DNA of 64,000 bases from Thermomonas carbonis (GCF_014396975.1 NZ_CP060719.1:431001-495000), one strand, 5' to 3'; shown: positions 47,148 to 57,006, counted from the stretch's first letter. Numbers and translations are program-made. The notes: generated from the sequence alone by a model not told the origin.

Positions 47148-49502
47148 ATGGCCGCAGTACTCACTCCGCACGGATCGACCACCGCCAGGACCCTCGCGCA
47201 GGCCGAGTTGCCGCGCCGTGTGCGCCAGGTGCTGGAACATGTCCAGCAGGAAATCCGCAGCGACATGGGCCGGCAGTTGCAGACCGTCCTGCTGGAAACC
47301 GAACTGGCGTTGTCGCGCCAAGGCAGTCCGGTCAACGATCCCAGGGTCGAAGCGGCGAAGTTCGTATCGCTGAATAACCTGCGCGTCGGCCAGCAACGTT
47401 TCACCCACCGTTTCATGGCCGACATCGAAGCCGGCCTGGCCAGCCTGCGCGAGCCACGCCGCAATCGCCGTCTTGAAGAGCAGCAAGCATCCGGCTTGGG
47501 CTTGGCCCTGCTCGACGACGATGCGATGAGCGACCAGGCGATGCTCAACAACATCGCCAGCCGCATCGAATCGCGCAACAGCCTGGCCCTGCAACTGATG
47601 GGCCAGCGCTTCGGCGTGCTGGCTGGTGCTCCTGCCTTCGATGGCGAACACCTGCCGATCGGCCCGTACGCGCTGTGCCAGGCATTGCACGACGCCAGCG
47701 GCGAACTGGAGTTCCCGCCGCACGCCAAGTTCGAGCTGTACCGGCAGTTCGAGAAAGTGCTGATGGCGCTGTACTCGACCTTGCTGGAGGCCTTGAACAA
47801 CAAGTTGGCCAGCGACGGCATCCTGGCGCACCTGAGCTTCGTGCCGGTGCGCGCGCGGCCGGCGTCGGCGGGGTCGGGCTCACCGCGCACCACCGCGGCG
47901 ATGCCCGCGCTGGGCGCAGCCGACGGCGGCCCGTCACCCGCGTCCAGGGGCGCGGCCGGCATCGACCTGCCCTCGACGCTGAGCATGGAAGGCAGGGGGC
48001 GGGCGAACTTCATGCCCAGCGGCGCGCAGCCTCCACAGCAGCAACCGGCGCCCACGCCCATGCCGGCCAGCACACCGGCCAAAGCTGGCGGCCTGGGGGC
48101 CGGTTTCGCCGCCTTGCAGACTTTGCTCAAGCGCCGCCGCGTGTTGCTGGCCAAGCTGCGTCCCGGCGGCCAGGACGAGCGCGTGCGCGAGCCACTGCGC
48201 CGCGACGAAGTTCTGGGCGCGTTGCAGCGGATGCGCGCCAACGCGACCAAGGCGGACAGCGTCGGCGATTTCCGCCAGATCCTGCTGGCCCAGGCACGGC
48301 AGATGCACGGTCATGGCGTGGCCTTGGCCGATCCCGACAGCGACACCTTCGAATTGCTCGCCCTGTTCCTGGCCCAGTTGCAGCGCGAAATGCGCAAGGG
48401 CAGCGACGGCGAAGCGCTGGTCGAACGCCTGCGCCTGCCGATGCTGCAGCTCGCCCTGCGCGACCATCGTTTCTTCGTCGATCCGAGCCACCCCGGGCGG
48501 ATGCTGCTGGATGCGGTATCGCGCGGCGGTGCACGCTGGCTGGCCGAGGACGATGCCGACCTGCAATGGCTGGGCTTGCTGCAGCGCGCGGTGGCCACCG
48601 TGCAACAGGACGCGGAGGGCACCTTCGACACCTTCGCCGAGGCCAACCAGACCCTGCAATCCGGCCTGCAGGCGCTGGCCCGCAAGACCGAGATGTCCGA
48701 ACGCCGGCAAGTGGAAGCCGCGCGCGGACGCGAGAAACTGGAAGTCGCCAAGCAGCGCGCCAACAACGAGATCGCGCGCCTGCTCGGTGGGCGCAGCCTG
48801 CCCCGCTTCCACGCCATCCTGATGGATCAGGCGTGGGCCGACGTGTTGTCGCTGACCTATTTGCGCAACGGCGAACAGTCCGCGACCTGGCGGGAATTGC
48901 TCGACACCACCGCCACGATCATCGACGCCAGCACCAGCACCGGCCAGCCGCATGCGGATCCGGCATTCGTGGCACGCGTGCAAGGCGCGCTGGAGCAGGT
49001 CGGCTATCACGCCGACGACGCCACCGCAATCGCCCGCCAGCTCGCCAACGGCCGCGCCGAAGATGCGGATCTGGCCTCGCGCACCGAGTTACTGGTGCAA
49101 CTGCGCGCGCGCGCGCGTCTGGGCGAAGGCAACGCTGCGTCGCCCGGTACCGAGCTGCCCACTCGCAGCACGCAGGAAGAGGCCGCGTTCCGGCAACTGC
49201 GGGCACTGCAGGAACCGGCCTGGGTGGAATTCGACGAGGACGCCGACGACACCACCGTCCGCCGCAGGCTGGCCTGGACCAGCCAGCACACCCACCAGAC
49301 CCTGGTGGTCAACCGCCGCGGACTGCGCACCCTGAGCGAAGACCTCGACGTGCTGGCGCGCAAGCTGGCGGCCGGCAAGCTGCGCGTGCTGGATGCCGAC
49401 ATCGCACCTGCCGAGACCGCATGGGAAGCCACCATGGCCAACCTGCAGAGGATCGCCGAAAACGAAGGCCAGCAGGCCCGGGAGGACGGCCATGGGCATT
49501 GA
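47148..49502 (+). CDS. DUF1631 family protein
   Basis: 784 residues from the ATG at 47148, chosen because AAGGGGAC lies just upstream. Mostly helical, with a low-complexity Ala/Pro/Gln stretch near 300-325 (PPQQQPAPTPMPASTPA), then KLRPGGQDERVREPLRRDEVLGALQRMR and QLQREMRKGSDGEALVERLRLPMLQLALRD, the family core. A C-terminal region contains GTWVEF-like AWVEFDEDADDTTVRRRLAWTS, reminiscent of a PilZ-like beta barrel. No catalytic motif is recognised. It overlaps the PilZ gene by 11 bases, so a c-di-GMP-linked function is inferred. Confidence 0.85.
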   Translation: MAAVLTPHGSTTARTLAQAELPRRVRQVLEHVQQEIRSDMGRQLQTVLLETELALSRQGSPVNDPRVEAAKFVSLNNLRVGQQRFTHRFMADIEAGLASLREPRRNRRLEEQQASGLGLALLDDDAMSDQAMLNNIASRIESRNSLALQLMGQRFGVLAGAPAFDGEHLPIGPYALCQALHDASGELEFPPHAKFELYRQFEKVLMALYSTLLEALNNKLASDGILAHLSFVPVRARPASAGSGSPRTTAAMPALGAADGGPSPASRGAAGIDLPSTLSMEGRGRANFMPSGAQPPQQQPAPTPMPASTPAKAGGLGAGFAALQTLLKRRRVLLAKLRPGGQDERVREPLRRDEVLGALQRMRANATKADSVGDFRQILLAQARQMHGHGVALADPDSDTFELLALFLAQLQREMRKGSDGEALVERLRLPMLQLALRDHRFFVDPSHPGRMLLDAVSRGGARWLAEDDADLQWLGLLQRAVATVQQDAEGTFDTFAEANQTLQSGLQALARKTEMSERRQVEAARGREKLEVAKQRANNEIARLLGGRSLPRFHAILMDQAWADVLSLTYLRNGEQSATWRELLDTTATIIDASTSTGQPHADPAFVARVQGALEQVGYHADDATAIARQLANGRAEDADLASRTELLVQLRARARLGEGNAASPGTELPTRSTQEEAAFRQLRALQEPAWVEFDEDADDTTVRRRLAWTSQHTHQTLVVNRRGLRTLSEDLDVLARKLAAGKLRVLDADIAPAETAWEATMANLQRIAENEGQQAREDGHGH

Positions 49503-49839
49503 ATCGCGCCGACAGGCACGCCGCACCGTGCCCGGGATGATGGAGGTCTACGACACCATCACCGAGGAACCCGTGGGCTACGTGGGCAATGTCTCGGTGG
49601 GCGGCATGCTGCTGATCGCCAACCGCACCCTGACCGACGACGCGCTCTACCAGTTCCGCTTCGCCCTGCCGGACGACATGGGCGACACCCTGCCGCTGGA
49701 AGTCGGCGCGCACGTGCTGTGGGTAGACGATGCCAGCGCGCCTGGGCAGTCCTGGGCAGGGCTACGCTTCCTCGGCCTGTCGCCGGAGGTGACCCGCCGC
49801 TTGCGCTGGTGGACCGAGCAGGAATCGCAGACGCCCTGA
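49492..49839 (+). CDS. PilZ domain c-di-GMP-binding protein
   Basis: 115 residues, one PilZ domain. The c-di-GMP-binding motifs are ESRRQARR at 4-11 (RxxxR) and NVSVGG at 33-38 ((D/N)xSxxG), both intact, so ligand binding is expected. No other domain, so it probably acts by docking to a partner, most simply the DUF1631 protein whose gene overlaps it. Confidence 0.93.
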   Translation: MGIESRRQARRTVPGMMEVYDTITEEPVGYVGNVSVGGMLLIANRTLTDDALYQFRFALPDDMGDTLPLEVGAHVLWVDDASAPGQSWAGLRFLGLSPEVTRRLRWWTEQESQTP

Positions 49840-49915
49840 ACAGGCAGGACTTCACGCACTGTGCGCACCACCGGGATCGGTCAAAATTACCGATCCGCAC
49901 CGCGAGACGCCTGCC

Positions 49916-51241
49916 ATGTCCCCGACCACGCCCGCCGCCCTGTACCCGCAACATCTGGCCGAATTGCAGGCACGCGCGGCGGAAGCGCTGAAACGCGGCG
50001 ACTTCGACCACCTCGTGGTGCCCAGCGGCAGCCTGCATTACCAGTTCTTCGACGACCGCGACTATCCGTACGCGGTGAATCCGCAGTTCAAGGCCTGGCT
50101 GCCGCTGACCCGCGCGCCCGGCAGCTGGCTGGTCATCACCCCTGGGCATCGTCCGAAGTTGCTGTTCATGCAGCCGCACGACTACTGGCACGTGGTTCCG
50201 GCCGCGCCCAGCGGGTACTGGGTCGAGCATTTCGACATCGTCACCATCCGCACGCCGGAAGACGCTGCGCGCCACTTGCCGAAGGACGCAGCGCGTTGCG
50301 CGATCCTCGGCGAACCGCAGGGTGCGGTCGGCGACTACATTCCCGGGAACCCGGTGCCGGTGGTGGACTACCTGGAGTACCACCGCGCGTTCAAGACGCC
50401 CTACGAGATCGCGATGATGCGCGAAGCCAGCCGCATCGGCGCGCGCGCGCATCGCGCCGCCGAGCGTGCGTTCCGTGCCGGTGCCAGCGAATTCGGCATC
50501 CACCTAGCTTATTGCCAAGCCGCCGGCCAGGACGCAAACGACCTGCCCTACGGCAACATCATCTGCCTCAATGAACACGCCGCGGTGCTGCATTACACCG
50601 ACCGCGACCGCCTGCCGCCCACGCCGGTGCGCAGCTTCCTGATCGATGCCGGCGCCAGTTTCGACGGCTACGCCTGCGACATCACCCGCACCTATTCCGC
50701 CGATGCCGGCGACGACTTCCAGGCGATGGTCGATGCCGTCGATGCCGCGCAATTGAAGATGTGCGATGCGGTGCGCGCCGGCTTCGACTACAAGCAATTG
50801 CACCTCGACGCGCACCTCGCGCTGGCCGGCATCCTCAAGGACTTCGGGGTGATCAAGGTCGGTGCCGAGGACGCGCTCGCCAGCGGTGTCTCCAGCGCGT
50901 TCTTCCCGCACGGCATCGGCCACGGCATCGGTCTGCAGGTGCACGATGTCGCCGGCTTCGCCGCCAGCGACAGTGGCGGCACGATTTCCAAGCCGGAAGG
51001 CCATCCCTACCTGCGCCTGACCCGCGTACTGGAGCCGGGCATGGTGGTCACCATCGAGCCTGGCCTGTACTTCATCGACATGCTGCTGGACGAGTTGAAG
51101 CAGAAGGGCCTGGCCGATGCGGTGGACTGGAACCGCGTGGACGCGTTCAAGCCTTACGGCGGCATCCGCATCGAAGACGATGTGGCCTGCACCGAAGCCG
51201 CGCCGATCAACCTGACGCGCGAGGCGTTTGCGGGCGCCTGA
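49916..51241 (+). CDS. pepQ: Xaa-Pro dipeptidase
   Basis: 441 residues, M24 creatinase/prolidase fold. The dinuclear metal ligands are in DAGASFDGYACDITRTY, HGIGHGIGLQVHD, EPGMVVTIEPGLY and GGIRIEDDVACTE. It cleaves dipeptides with C-terminal proline and, in relatives, organophosphate esters. Length and the C-terminal subdomain match PepQ rather than PepP. Convergent with pepP, with about 50 bases between. Confidence 0.93.
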   Translation: MSPTTPAALYPQHLAELQARAAEALKRGDFDHLVVPSGSLHYQFFDDRDYPYAVNPQFKAWLPLTRAPGSWLVITPGHRPKLLFMQPHDYWHVVPAAPSGYWVEHFDIVTIRTPEDAARHLPKDAARCAILGEPQGAVGDYIPGNPVPVVDYLEYHRAFKTPYEIAMMREASRIGARAHRAAERAFRAGASEFGIHLAYCQAAGQDANDLPYGNIICLNEHAAVLHYTDRDRLPPTPVRSFLIDAGASFDGYACDITRTYSADAGDDFQAMVDAVDAAQLKMCDAVRAGFDYKQLHLDAHLALAGILKDFGVIKVGAEDALASGVSSAFFPHGIGHGIGLQVHDVAGFAASDSGGTISKPEGHPYLRLTRVLEPGMVVTIEPGLYFIDMLLDELKQKGLADAVDWNRVDAFKPYGGIRIEDDVACTEAAPINLTREAFAGA

Positions 51242-51292
51242 GGTCTCCCGCACGGCGACTGCACCCCGCCTGGGGAATGACGATCGCGAAGA

Positions 51293-52615
51293 TCACCCCG
51301 CCATCAACCCTTCCACGTCATCCGCACTGCGCTCCAGCGCCGCGGTCAGCACGCGATGGCCGTCGGCGGTGATGAGCACGTCGTCCTCGATGCGGATGCC
51401 GATTCCGCGCCACTTCGCCGGCACGCTCGCGTCATCGGACGGGATGTACAGCCCGGGCTCGAGGGTGAACACCATTCCCGGTTCGAGCAGGCGCGATTCG
51501 CCGTCGATGCGGTATTCGCCCACGTCGTGGACGTCCAGGCCCAGCCAGTGGCCGGTCTTGTGCCGGTAGAAACGCTTGTAGTCCCCACGCTCGATCGCAG
51601 TCTCCAGCCGGCCCTTCAGCAGCCCGAGCGACAACAGCCCTTCGGTCAGCGTGGCCACTGCGGCGTCATGCCCGGCTTCGTACGCCACGCCGGGTCGCGA
51701 CTGCGCCAACGCGGCGGCCTGGGCGGCGCAGACCAGGTCGTGCAGGGCGCGCTGTTCCTTCCTGAAACGGCCATTGACCGGAAACGTGCGAGTGATGTCG
51801 GCCGCATAGCCGCGGTATTCGGCGCCGGCGTCGATCAGCACCAGCTCGCCGTCGCGCGACTTCGCGTTGTTGTCGCGGTAATGCAGCACGCAGGCATTGG
51901 CACCGGCACCGACGATGCTGGCGTACGCCGGCTGCGCGTCGTGCATGCGGAACACGCGCTCCAGTTCCGCCTGCAATTCGTATTCGTGGATGCCGGCGCG
52001 GGCCGCGCGCATCGCTGCGCGATGGGCCTCGACGCTGATGTCGGCGGCGCGCTGCATCAGCTTGATTTCGTCGGCGGACTTGAACAGCCGCATCTCGTCC
52101 AGCAGGTGGCCGAGCTCGAGGAATTCCTGCGGCGGCTGCGCGCCCTGCCGGGCCTGCGCGCGCACGCGGTTGAGCCAGCCGATCAGGGTGAGGTCGAAGT
52201 CGGCATCGCGGCCCAGGTGGTAATGCACGCGGCGACGCCCTTCGAGCAGGCCCGGAAGGATGTCGTCGATGTCCGAGATCGGATAGGCATCGTCCATGCC
52301 CAGCAGTTCGACCGCGCCGTCAGGCCCGAGGCGCGGTCCGTCCCAGCCCTCGCGTTCGGGGTCGCGTTCGCGGCAGAACAGGATCGCCTCGCCATGCTTG
52401 CGACCGGGCACCAGCACCAGCACCGCATCGGGCTCGTTGCAGCCAGTCAGGTACCAGAAATCGGAATCCTGCCGATAGGGATAGTGGGTGTCGCGGCTGC
52501 GGATGCGCTCTGGCGCGGCCGGCAGGATCAGGATCGAACCGTCGCCGGCCGCCTGCATCAACTGCCTGCGGCGCCGCGCCAACGCCTTGCGACTGCTCGT
52601 GGTCGGCGCTGTCAT
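51293..52615 (-). CDS. pepP: Xaa-Pro aminopeptidase
   Basis: 440 residues from the ATG at 52615. The N-terminal aminopeptidase-P domain (RRRRQLMQAAGDGSILILPAAPE) is followed by the M24 catalytic domain with DAGAEYRGYAADITRTF, HKTGHWLGLDVHD, EPGMVFTLEPGLY and GIRIEDDVLIT. It removes N-terminal residues before proline. It starts 13 bases after the ygfB stop, the same pairing as in E. coli. Confidence 0.95.
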   Translation of the reverse strand: MTAPTTSSRKALARRRRQLMQAAGDGSILILPAAPERIRSRDTHYPYRQDSDFWYLTGCNEPDAVLVLVPGRKHGEAILFCRERDPEREGWDGPRLGPDGAVELLGMDDAYPISDIDDILPGLLEGRRRVHYHLGRDADFDLTLIGWLNRVRAQARQGAQPPQEFLELGHLLDEMRLFKSADEIKLMQRAADISVEAHRAAMRAARAGIHEYELQAELERVFRMHDAQPAYASIVGAGANACVLHYRDNNAKSRDGELVLIDAGAEYRGYAADITRTFPVNGRFRKEQRALHDLVCAAQAAALAQSRPGVAYEAGHDAAVATLTEGLLSLGLLKGRLETAIERGDYKRFYRHKTGHWLGLDVHDVGEYRIDGESRLLEPGMVFTLEPGLYIPSDDASVPAKWRGIGIRIEDDVLITADGHRVLTAALERSADDVEGLMAG

Positions 52616-52628
52616 TCGCTTGCACGCC

Positions 52629-53171
52629 TCAGTGCAGGCGCTGCCGGCTGCGCGGCCCGAGCGCGCAATCCGCATGCAGCAGCAGGACCGCCATGCGCAG
52701 GTATTCCTCGATCTCGGTCAGCGATTCCTCGTCCTGCTCGGGATCCACTTCCTCGATCCGCGCAGCGGCCAGGTTGGCCAGGTCGGCCAGCGCTTCCTGG
52801 CCTTCTTCCGACAAGGCCTTGTCGCCAACCGCCAGCCCAAAGCCGCCCAGGAAGGACCGGCACCAGGCGAACAGCCCGCCGGCACGCACCTGCACGTCGT
52901 CAGCGTCCGGCAGCAGCAGTTCGAAGCCGAAATCCGCATCGCCCAATTGCTTCGCACTGGCGGCGCGCAACCGGTCCAGCGTATCGCCGGGCACGGGTGA
53001 CGGCAGGTCGGGATCGGCCATTACCGTGGCGATCCAGCCGGGCTGGTCCGCGCCACCCGCCGCCAGCCAACCGCACAACGCGCCATGCAGTTCGGCCGGG
53101 GTGCTGGCCAGTTGCAGCTGGTCGGCGGCGCTGGCCACGTCGGTCCAGGCCGGCAGCTCGGTTTCGCTCAC
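52629..53171 (-). CDS. ygfB: YgfB/UPF0149 family protein
   Basis: 180 residues, all-helical. The family core ELHGALCGWLAAGG and ELLLPDADDVQVRAGGLFAWCRSFLGGFGLA is present, with the C-terminal EEYLRMAVLLL. No SEC-C zinc tail, unlike YecA. The best studied relative, YgfB of Pseudomonas aeruginosa, affects AmpC expression and beta-lactam resistance by interfering with AlpA. First gene of the ygfB-pepP pair, divergent from the GGDEF-EAL gene. Confidence 0.92.
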   Translation of the reverse strand: MSETELPAWTDVASAADQLQLASTPAELHGALCGWLAAGGADQPGWIATVMADPDLPSPVPGDTLDRLRAASAKQLGDADFGFELLLPDADDVQVRAGGLFAWCRSFLGGFGLAVGDKALSEEGQEALADLANLAAARIEEVDPEQDEESLTEIEEYLRMAVLLLHADCALGPRSRQRLH

Positions 53172-53262
53172 GGGGATGCGCCTTGGTGCGGGGCCGCCCA
53201 GTTTAGCAATCCATGCCCCGGCCGGCTTGTTGCCAGTGCCGGCCCGTGCCTACACTGGCCGG

Positions 53263-55566
53263 ATGGGGATTCGCGCCATCACGCCATCAAGCTTGGCCGG
53301 CGCCGGTGCGCCGCTGCCGGCGTCCTCTTCGATGCTCGACATGCCGTCCAGCCACGTCCTCGCCCTGCTCGTCGCATTGCTGGTGCTGGCGATGGCCGGC
53401 ATGGCGATCGCCGGGCATCGCCGGCGCGAACGCGAACAGCGCGACCACCTGCGCGCCATGCGCGAACGCGAGCAACGCCTGCGCCTGTCGCTGTGGGCGT
53501 CCAACGAGATCTACTGGCAGTACGACCTGGAAAAGCGCGAGCTGGAGCGCACCCGGGTCGAACCCGACCTCAGCGACGACCTCGCCGTGCAGGTCGACCT
53601 GGACAAGGACCACCAGATCCATCCGGAAGACCTGCCGCTGGTGCTGGATCGCCTGCGCGAGTACGTCACCGGCGGCACCCAGATGTTCCTCTCCGAACAC
53701 CGGATCATGGGCGAAGGCGGCCAGTGGCAATGGATGCGCGCGCGCGGCCGTGCGATCGCTCGCAACGAGATCGGCCACGTCACCCGCATCGCCGGCACCG
53801 CGCGCAACGTCACCTCGATCCGCGAGAAAGAGCGCGAGCGCCGCATCGCCAACGAGGTCATGCACAACATGGCCGAATCGGTGGCGGTGGTCGATGCCGA
53901 GTTCCGCTTCGTCGCGGTCAACCCCGCCTTCACCCGCATGAGCGGCTACGAAGCGGCGGACGTGATCGGCAAGGATGGCTCGATCATCAACAGCGACCAG
54001 CAGGACGAGGCCTTCTACGAAAAGTCGCGCGACGCGATGCAGCAGCAGGGCTGCTGGAGCGGCGAGATGTGGCAGAAGCGCAAGGACGGGCGCGATTTCC
54101 TGTGCGCGGTGCAGTTCAACGCGATCGTCGAACCGGGCAGCCGCAAGCGCCTGTACGTGGTGGTGGCCAGCGACATCACCGACCGCCGCCGGATCGAGCA
54201 GGAACTGCGCTACCTGGCCAACTACGACACCCTGACCAACCTGCCCAACCGCACCCTGCTGGCCGAGCGGCTGTCCCGCGCGATCGTCCGCGCGCGCCGC
54301 CAGGGCAGCCGCATGGCCCTGCTGTTCCTCGACCTGGACCGCTTCAAGGACATCAACGATTCGCTGGGCCACGCCACCGGCGACCGCATCCTGCGCGCCA
54401 CCGCGCAGCGCCTGCAGGAGGTTGTCGGCGACGGCCACACCGTCGCCCGCATCGGCGGCGACGAATTCACCGTGCTGCTGGAAGATCTTTCCGGCGGCGA
54501 CGAGGCCGAACGCTGCGCACAACGCATCATCGATGCCTTCGATGCACCGCTGCGTCTCGACGACCGTCACGAGATCGCGATCTCGCCGTCGATCGGCATC
54601 AGCCTGTTCCCCGACCACGCGCAGGTGCCCACCGACCTGCTCAAGCACGCCGACACCGCGATGTACCAGGCCAAGGCGGCCGGCCGGCGCACCTTCCTGC
54701 GCTACGCGGATGCAATGGATGGTGATATCCGCAGGCGCGCCACCCTGATCGCCGCGCTGCGCAAGGTCGTCGAACGCGGCGAATTGCGCCTGGTCTACCA
54801 ACCGCAGCTGGTGCTGGCCGATGGCCGGATCGGCGCGGTCGAAGCGCTGCTGCGCTGGAACAGCCCGGAGCATGGCGACGTCCCGCCCAGTCAGTTCATC
54901 CCGCTGGCCGAGGAAAGCGGGCTGATCGTGTCGATCGGCGAATGGGTGCTGCGCGAAGCCTGCAACACCCTGGCCGACTGGCGTCGCGACGGCATCGACA
55001 ATGTGCTGATGTCGGTCAACGTGTCGGCCGTGCAACTGCTGCGCAGCGACCTGGCGCAGACCGTGCAGCAGGTGCTGCGCGAAACCGGCGTCCCGGCCAA
55101 CCAACTGGAACTGGAACTCACCGAAAGCGTGCTGATGGCGAACGCCGAACACGCGACCGAACGCCTGCAGACCTTCCGCCGATTGGGTGTGTCGATCGCG
55201 GTGGACGATTTCGGCACCGGCTATTCCTCGCTCGCCTACCTGCGCCGGCTGCCGATCACCACGCTGAAGATCGACAAGGCCTTCATCGATGACCTCGGCC
55301 GTCCCGGCGACAGCGAGGACGCGGCGATCACCACCACCGTCATCGCGATGGCGCATTCGCTCGGCCTGCGCGTGGTCGCCGAGGGCGTCGAAACCGCCGA
55401 GCAACAACGCTTCCTGCTGCAGCACGGCTGCGACATGGTGCAAGGCTATCTGCTGTCGGGTCCGCTGAATTCGCTGGACTGCCTGCGCTTCCTGCAGGAC
55501 TGGCAAAACACGCCGCAGGTGGTGTCGGCCTCGGCGCGCCTTGACCCCGCCGCATCGCCTCCCTAA
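53263..55566 (+). CDS. PAS-GGDEF-EAL c-di-GMP turnover protein
   Basis: 767 residues from the ATG at 53263; ATGs at 53332 and 53341 are alternatives. A helix at about 27-48, one degenerate and one clear PAS domain (about 70-190 and 200-320), then GGDEF (GGDEF at 398-402, DLDRFKDINDSLGH before it) and EAL (EALLRW at 527-532, ELTESVLM, DDFGTGYSS, KIDKAFIDDL, EGVETAEQ). Both catalytic sites look intact, so it could make or degrade c-di-GMP; the dominant activity cannot be told from sequence. The inhibitory RxxD is missing before GGDEF. Confidence 0.93.
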   Translation: MGIRAITPSSLAGAGAPLPASSSMLDMPSSHVLALLVALLVLAMAGMAIAGHRRREREQRDHLRAMREREQRLRLSLWASNEIYWQYDLEKRELERTRVEPDLSDDLAVQVDLDKDHQIHPEDLPLVLDRLREYVTGGTQMFLSEHRIMGEGGQWQWMRARGRAIARNEIGHVTRIAGTARNVTSIREKERERRIANEVMHNMAESVAVVDAEFRFVAVNPAFTRMSGYEAADVIGKDGSIINSDQQDEAFYEKSRDAMQQQGCWSGEMWQKRKDGRDFLCAVQFNAIVEPGSRKRLYVVVASDITDRRRIEQELRYLANYDTLTNLPNRTLLAERLSRAIVRARRQGSRMALLFLDLDRFKDINDSLGHATGDRILRATAQRLQEVVGDGHTVARIGGDEFTVLLEDLSGGDEAERCAQRIIDAFDAPLRLDDRHEIAISPSIGISLFPDHAQVPTDLLKHADTAMYQAKAAGRRTFLRYADAMDGDIRRRATLIAALRKVVERGELRLVYQPQLVLADGRIGAVEALLRWNSPEHGDVPPSQFIPLAEESGLIVSIGEWVLREACNTLADWRRDGIDNVLMSVNVSAVQLLRSDLAQTVQQVLRETGVPANQLELELTESVLMANAEHATERLQTFRRLGVSIAVDDFGTGYSSLAYLRRLPITTLKIDKAFIDDLGRPGDSEDAAITTTVIAMAHSLGLRVVAEGVETAEQQRFLLQHGCDMVQGYLLSGPLNSLDCLRFLQDWQNTPQVVSASARLDPAASPP

Positions 55567-55575
55567 GGTGCCCGG

Positions 55576-55797
55576 ATGGACAACCGCGACCTGCACGGCG
55601 AACTGCAACGGCTGCTGGTGCGCATCGACCTGCTGGCCACGCGCATGCAACGCCTGCAGGACGAGAACCGCAGCCTGCGCCAGCAACACGAGCAGATGGC
55701 CACCGAACGCGCGCAATTGCTGGCCAAGCAGGAACAGGCGCGCAGCCGCGTCGAGGCGATGATCAGCCGCCTGAAATCGCTGGAGCAGCACACGTGA
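55576..55797 (+). CDS. TIGR02449-type small coiled-coil protein
   Basis: 73 residues, almost entirely one coiled coil (LLVRIDLLATRMQRLQDENRSL, then RSRVEAMISRLKSLEQ). ZapB-like in form. It is conserved directly before zapA in many gammaproteobacteria, so a role with ZapA in the divisome is inferred. Its stop overlaps the GTG of zapA. Confidence 0.85.
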   Translation: MDNRDLHGELQRLLVRIDLLATRMQRLQDENRSLRQQHEQMATERAQLLAKQEQARSRVEAMISRLKSLEQHT

Positions 55798-56111
55798 GCA
55801 CACCCGAGAGCGGCAAGAGCGAGCCGGTCAGCGTTCGCGTGCTGGATCGCGAATACACCGTCGGCGTCACCGAGGCCGAACGCGCGAGCCTGACCTCGGC
55901 CGCGCGCCTGCTCGACACCCGCATGCGCGAGTTGCGCGGCAGCAACAAGATGGTCGCCCCGGATCGCCTGGCCGTGCTGACCGCACTCAATCTGGCGCAT
56001 GAACTGCAACAGCGCGAGGCCGTTGGCCAAGTCCGCAGCGACGACGACCTGTTCAAGCTGATCGATGCCGCCAATGCCAGGCTCGACGGCTTGCTCGTGT
56101 CGAACAGCTGA
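55794..56111 (+). CDS. zapA: Cell division protein ZapA
   Basis: 105 residues from a GTG at 55794. The N-terminal beta domain SVRVLDREYTVGVTEAERASL is followed by MRELRGSNKMVAPDRLAVLTALNLAHEL and a helical tail. It binds and cross-links FtsZ filaments at the septum. It sits just before the 6S RNA gene, the classic gammaproteobacterial order. Confidence 0.94.
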   Translation: MSTPESGKSEPVSVRVLDREYTVGVTEAERASLTSAARLLDTRMRELRGSNKMVAPDRLAVLTALNLAHELQQREAVGQVRSDDDLFKLIDAANARLDGLLVSNS

Positions 56112-56149
56112 ACGCCTGAATCCCCGCAGCACCTGCCGACCGATGGCGC

Positions 56150-56177
56150 TTGCCACGATCCGTCGCCTGCCTATACT
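56150..56177 (+). promoter_or_regulatory. Sigma-70 promoter of 6S RNA
   Basis: TTGCCA (56150-56155) and TATACT (56172-56177) with a 16-base spacer, placing the start near 56184, which is where the 6S terminal stem begins. Confidence 0.7.
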
Positions 56178-56183
56178 GGTTAC

Positions 56184-56366
56184 GTCCTCTGCCGTGAGCG
56201 ACGGCGTGCGCAACATTCGCCTTGTCCCTTAATAACGACACCGGGGGCGTACTGGTTGCCGGGCGTGCAAGTCCGCCTAGAGCGGGAAGCCCGATGGCCG
56301 CCACGCGTTCCCACTTGAACCCCGGGTTCAAGGTCGTTTCGCATGCATCGCCACGGCGGAGACCCT
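56184..56366 (+). ncRNA. ssrS: 6S RNA
   Basis: About 183 bases. The terminal stem pairs CTCTGCCGT (56187-56195) with ACGGCGGAG (56353-56361). The middle carries GCGTACTGGTTGCC and the 3' half the hallmark CTTGAACCCCGGGTTCAAGG hairpin of gammaproteobacterial 6S RNA. It binds sigma-70 RNA polymerase as an open-promoter mimic in stationary phase. The position between zapA and ygfA is the standard one. The 3' end is approximate. Confidence 0.93.
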
Positions 56367-56412
56367 TCTCCGTAACGCACCACCCCTCTTCGCAGCACGG
56401 TTTGCCTCCCGC

Positions 56413-57002
56413 GTGAGTTCCGCCCCCGACCGCGCCGTGCTGCGCCGCGAGCTCCGCCAACGCCGGCGCGACCTGCCCGCTGCGACACGCATCGCCGCTG
56501 CCGAATCGCTGGCGAATCGTTTGCTCGCCCTGCCGCTCCTGCCATCGTCTGGACACGTCGCCGGCTACTGGGCGATGGACGGCGAAATCGGCTTGCACGT
56601 GTTCCAGTTGCGCCTGCCGCCAGCGCTTACGTATTGCCTGCCTCTGCTGCATGCCGACGAATCGCTGCGGTTTGCGCCGTGGCGCGCGGGTGATCCGCTG
56701 GTGACCAACCGCTTCGGTATCCCCGAACCCGACATCGATCCCGACACCGCATTGCCCGCCAGCGACATGGCCATGCTGGTGCTGCCGCTGGTCGGCTTCG
56801 ACGCACGCTGCAATCGATTGGGGATGGGCGGCGGTTGGTACGATCGCAGTCTCGCGTTCAGGCATGCGCGACGAGCGCCGCCGCTGTTTGTCGGTGCCGC
56901 GTTCGCCGTCCAGCAATGCGATGCCATCCCGATGCAGCCATGGGACGTTCGCCTGGACGCGGTGTGCAGCGAAGCCACTGCCCATTTCTCCGAGGACATC
57001 GC

Positions 57003-57006
<4 letters not shown>
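56413..57006 (+). CDS. ygfA: 5-formyltetrahydrofolate cyclo-ligase
   Basis: 197 residues from a GTG at 56413. The N-terminal basic helix (LRRELRQRRRDLP) and the ATP/folate-binding LGMGGGWYDRSL near residue 136 are present. It converts 5-formyl-THF to 5,10-methenyl-THF using ATP. It is coupled to 6S RNA in many bacteria. Its stop overlaps the EVE gene GTG (GTGA). Confidence 0.93.
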
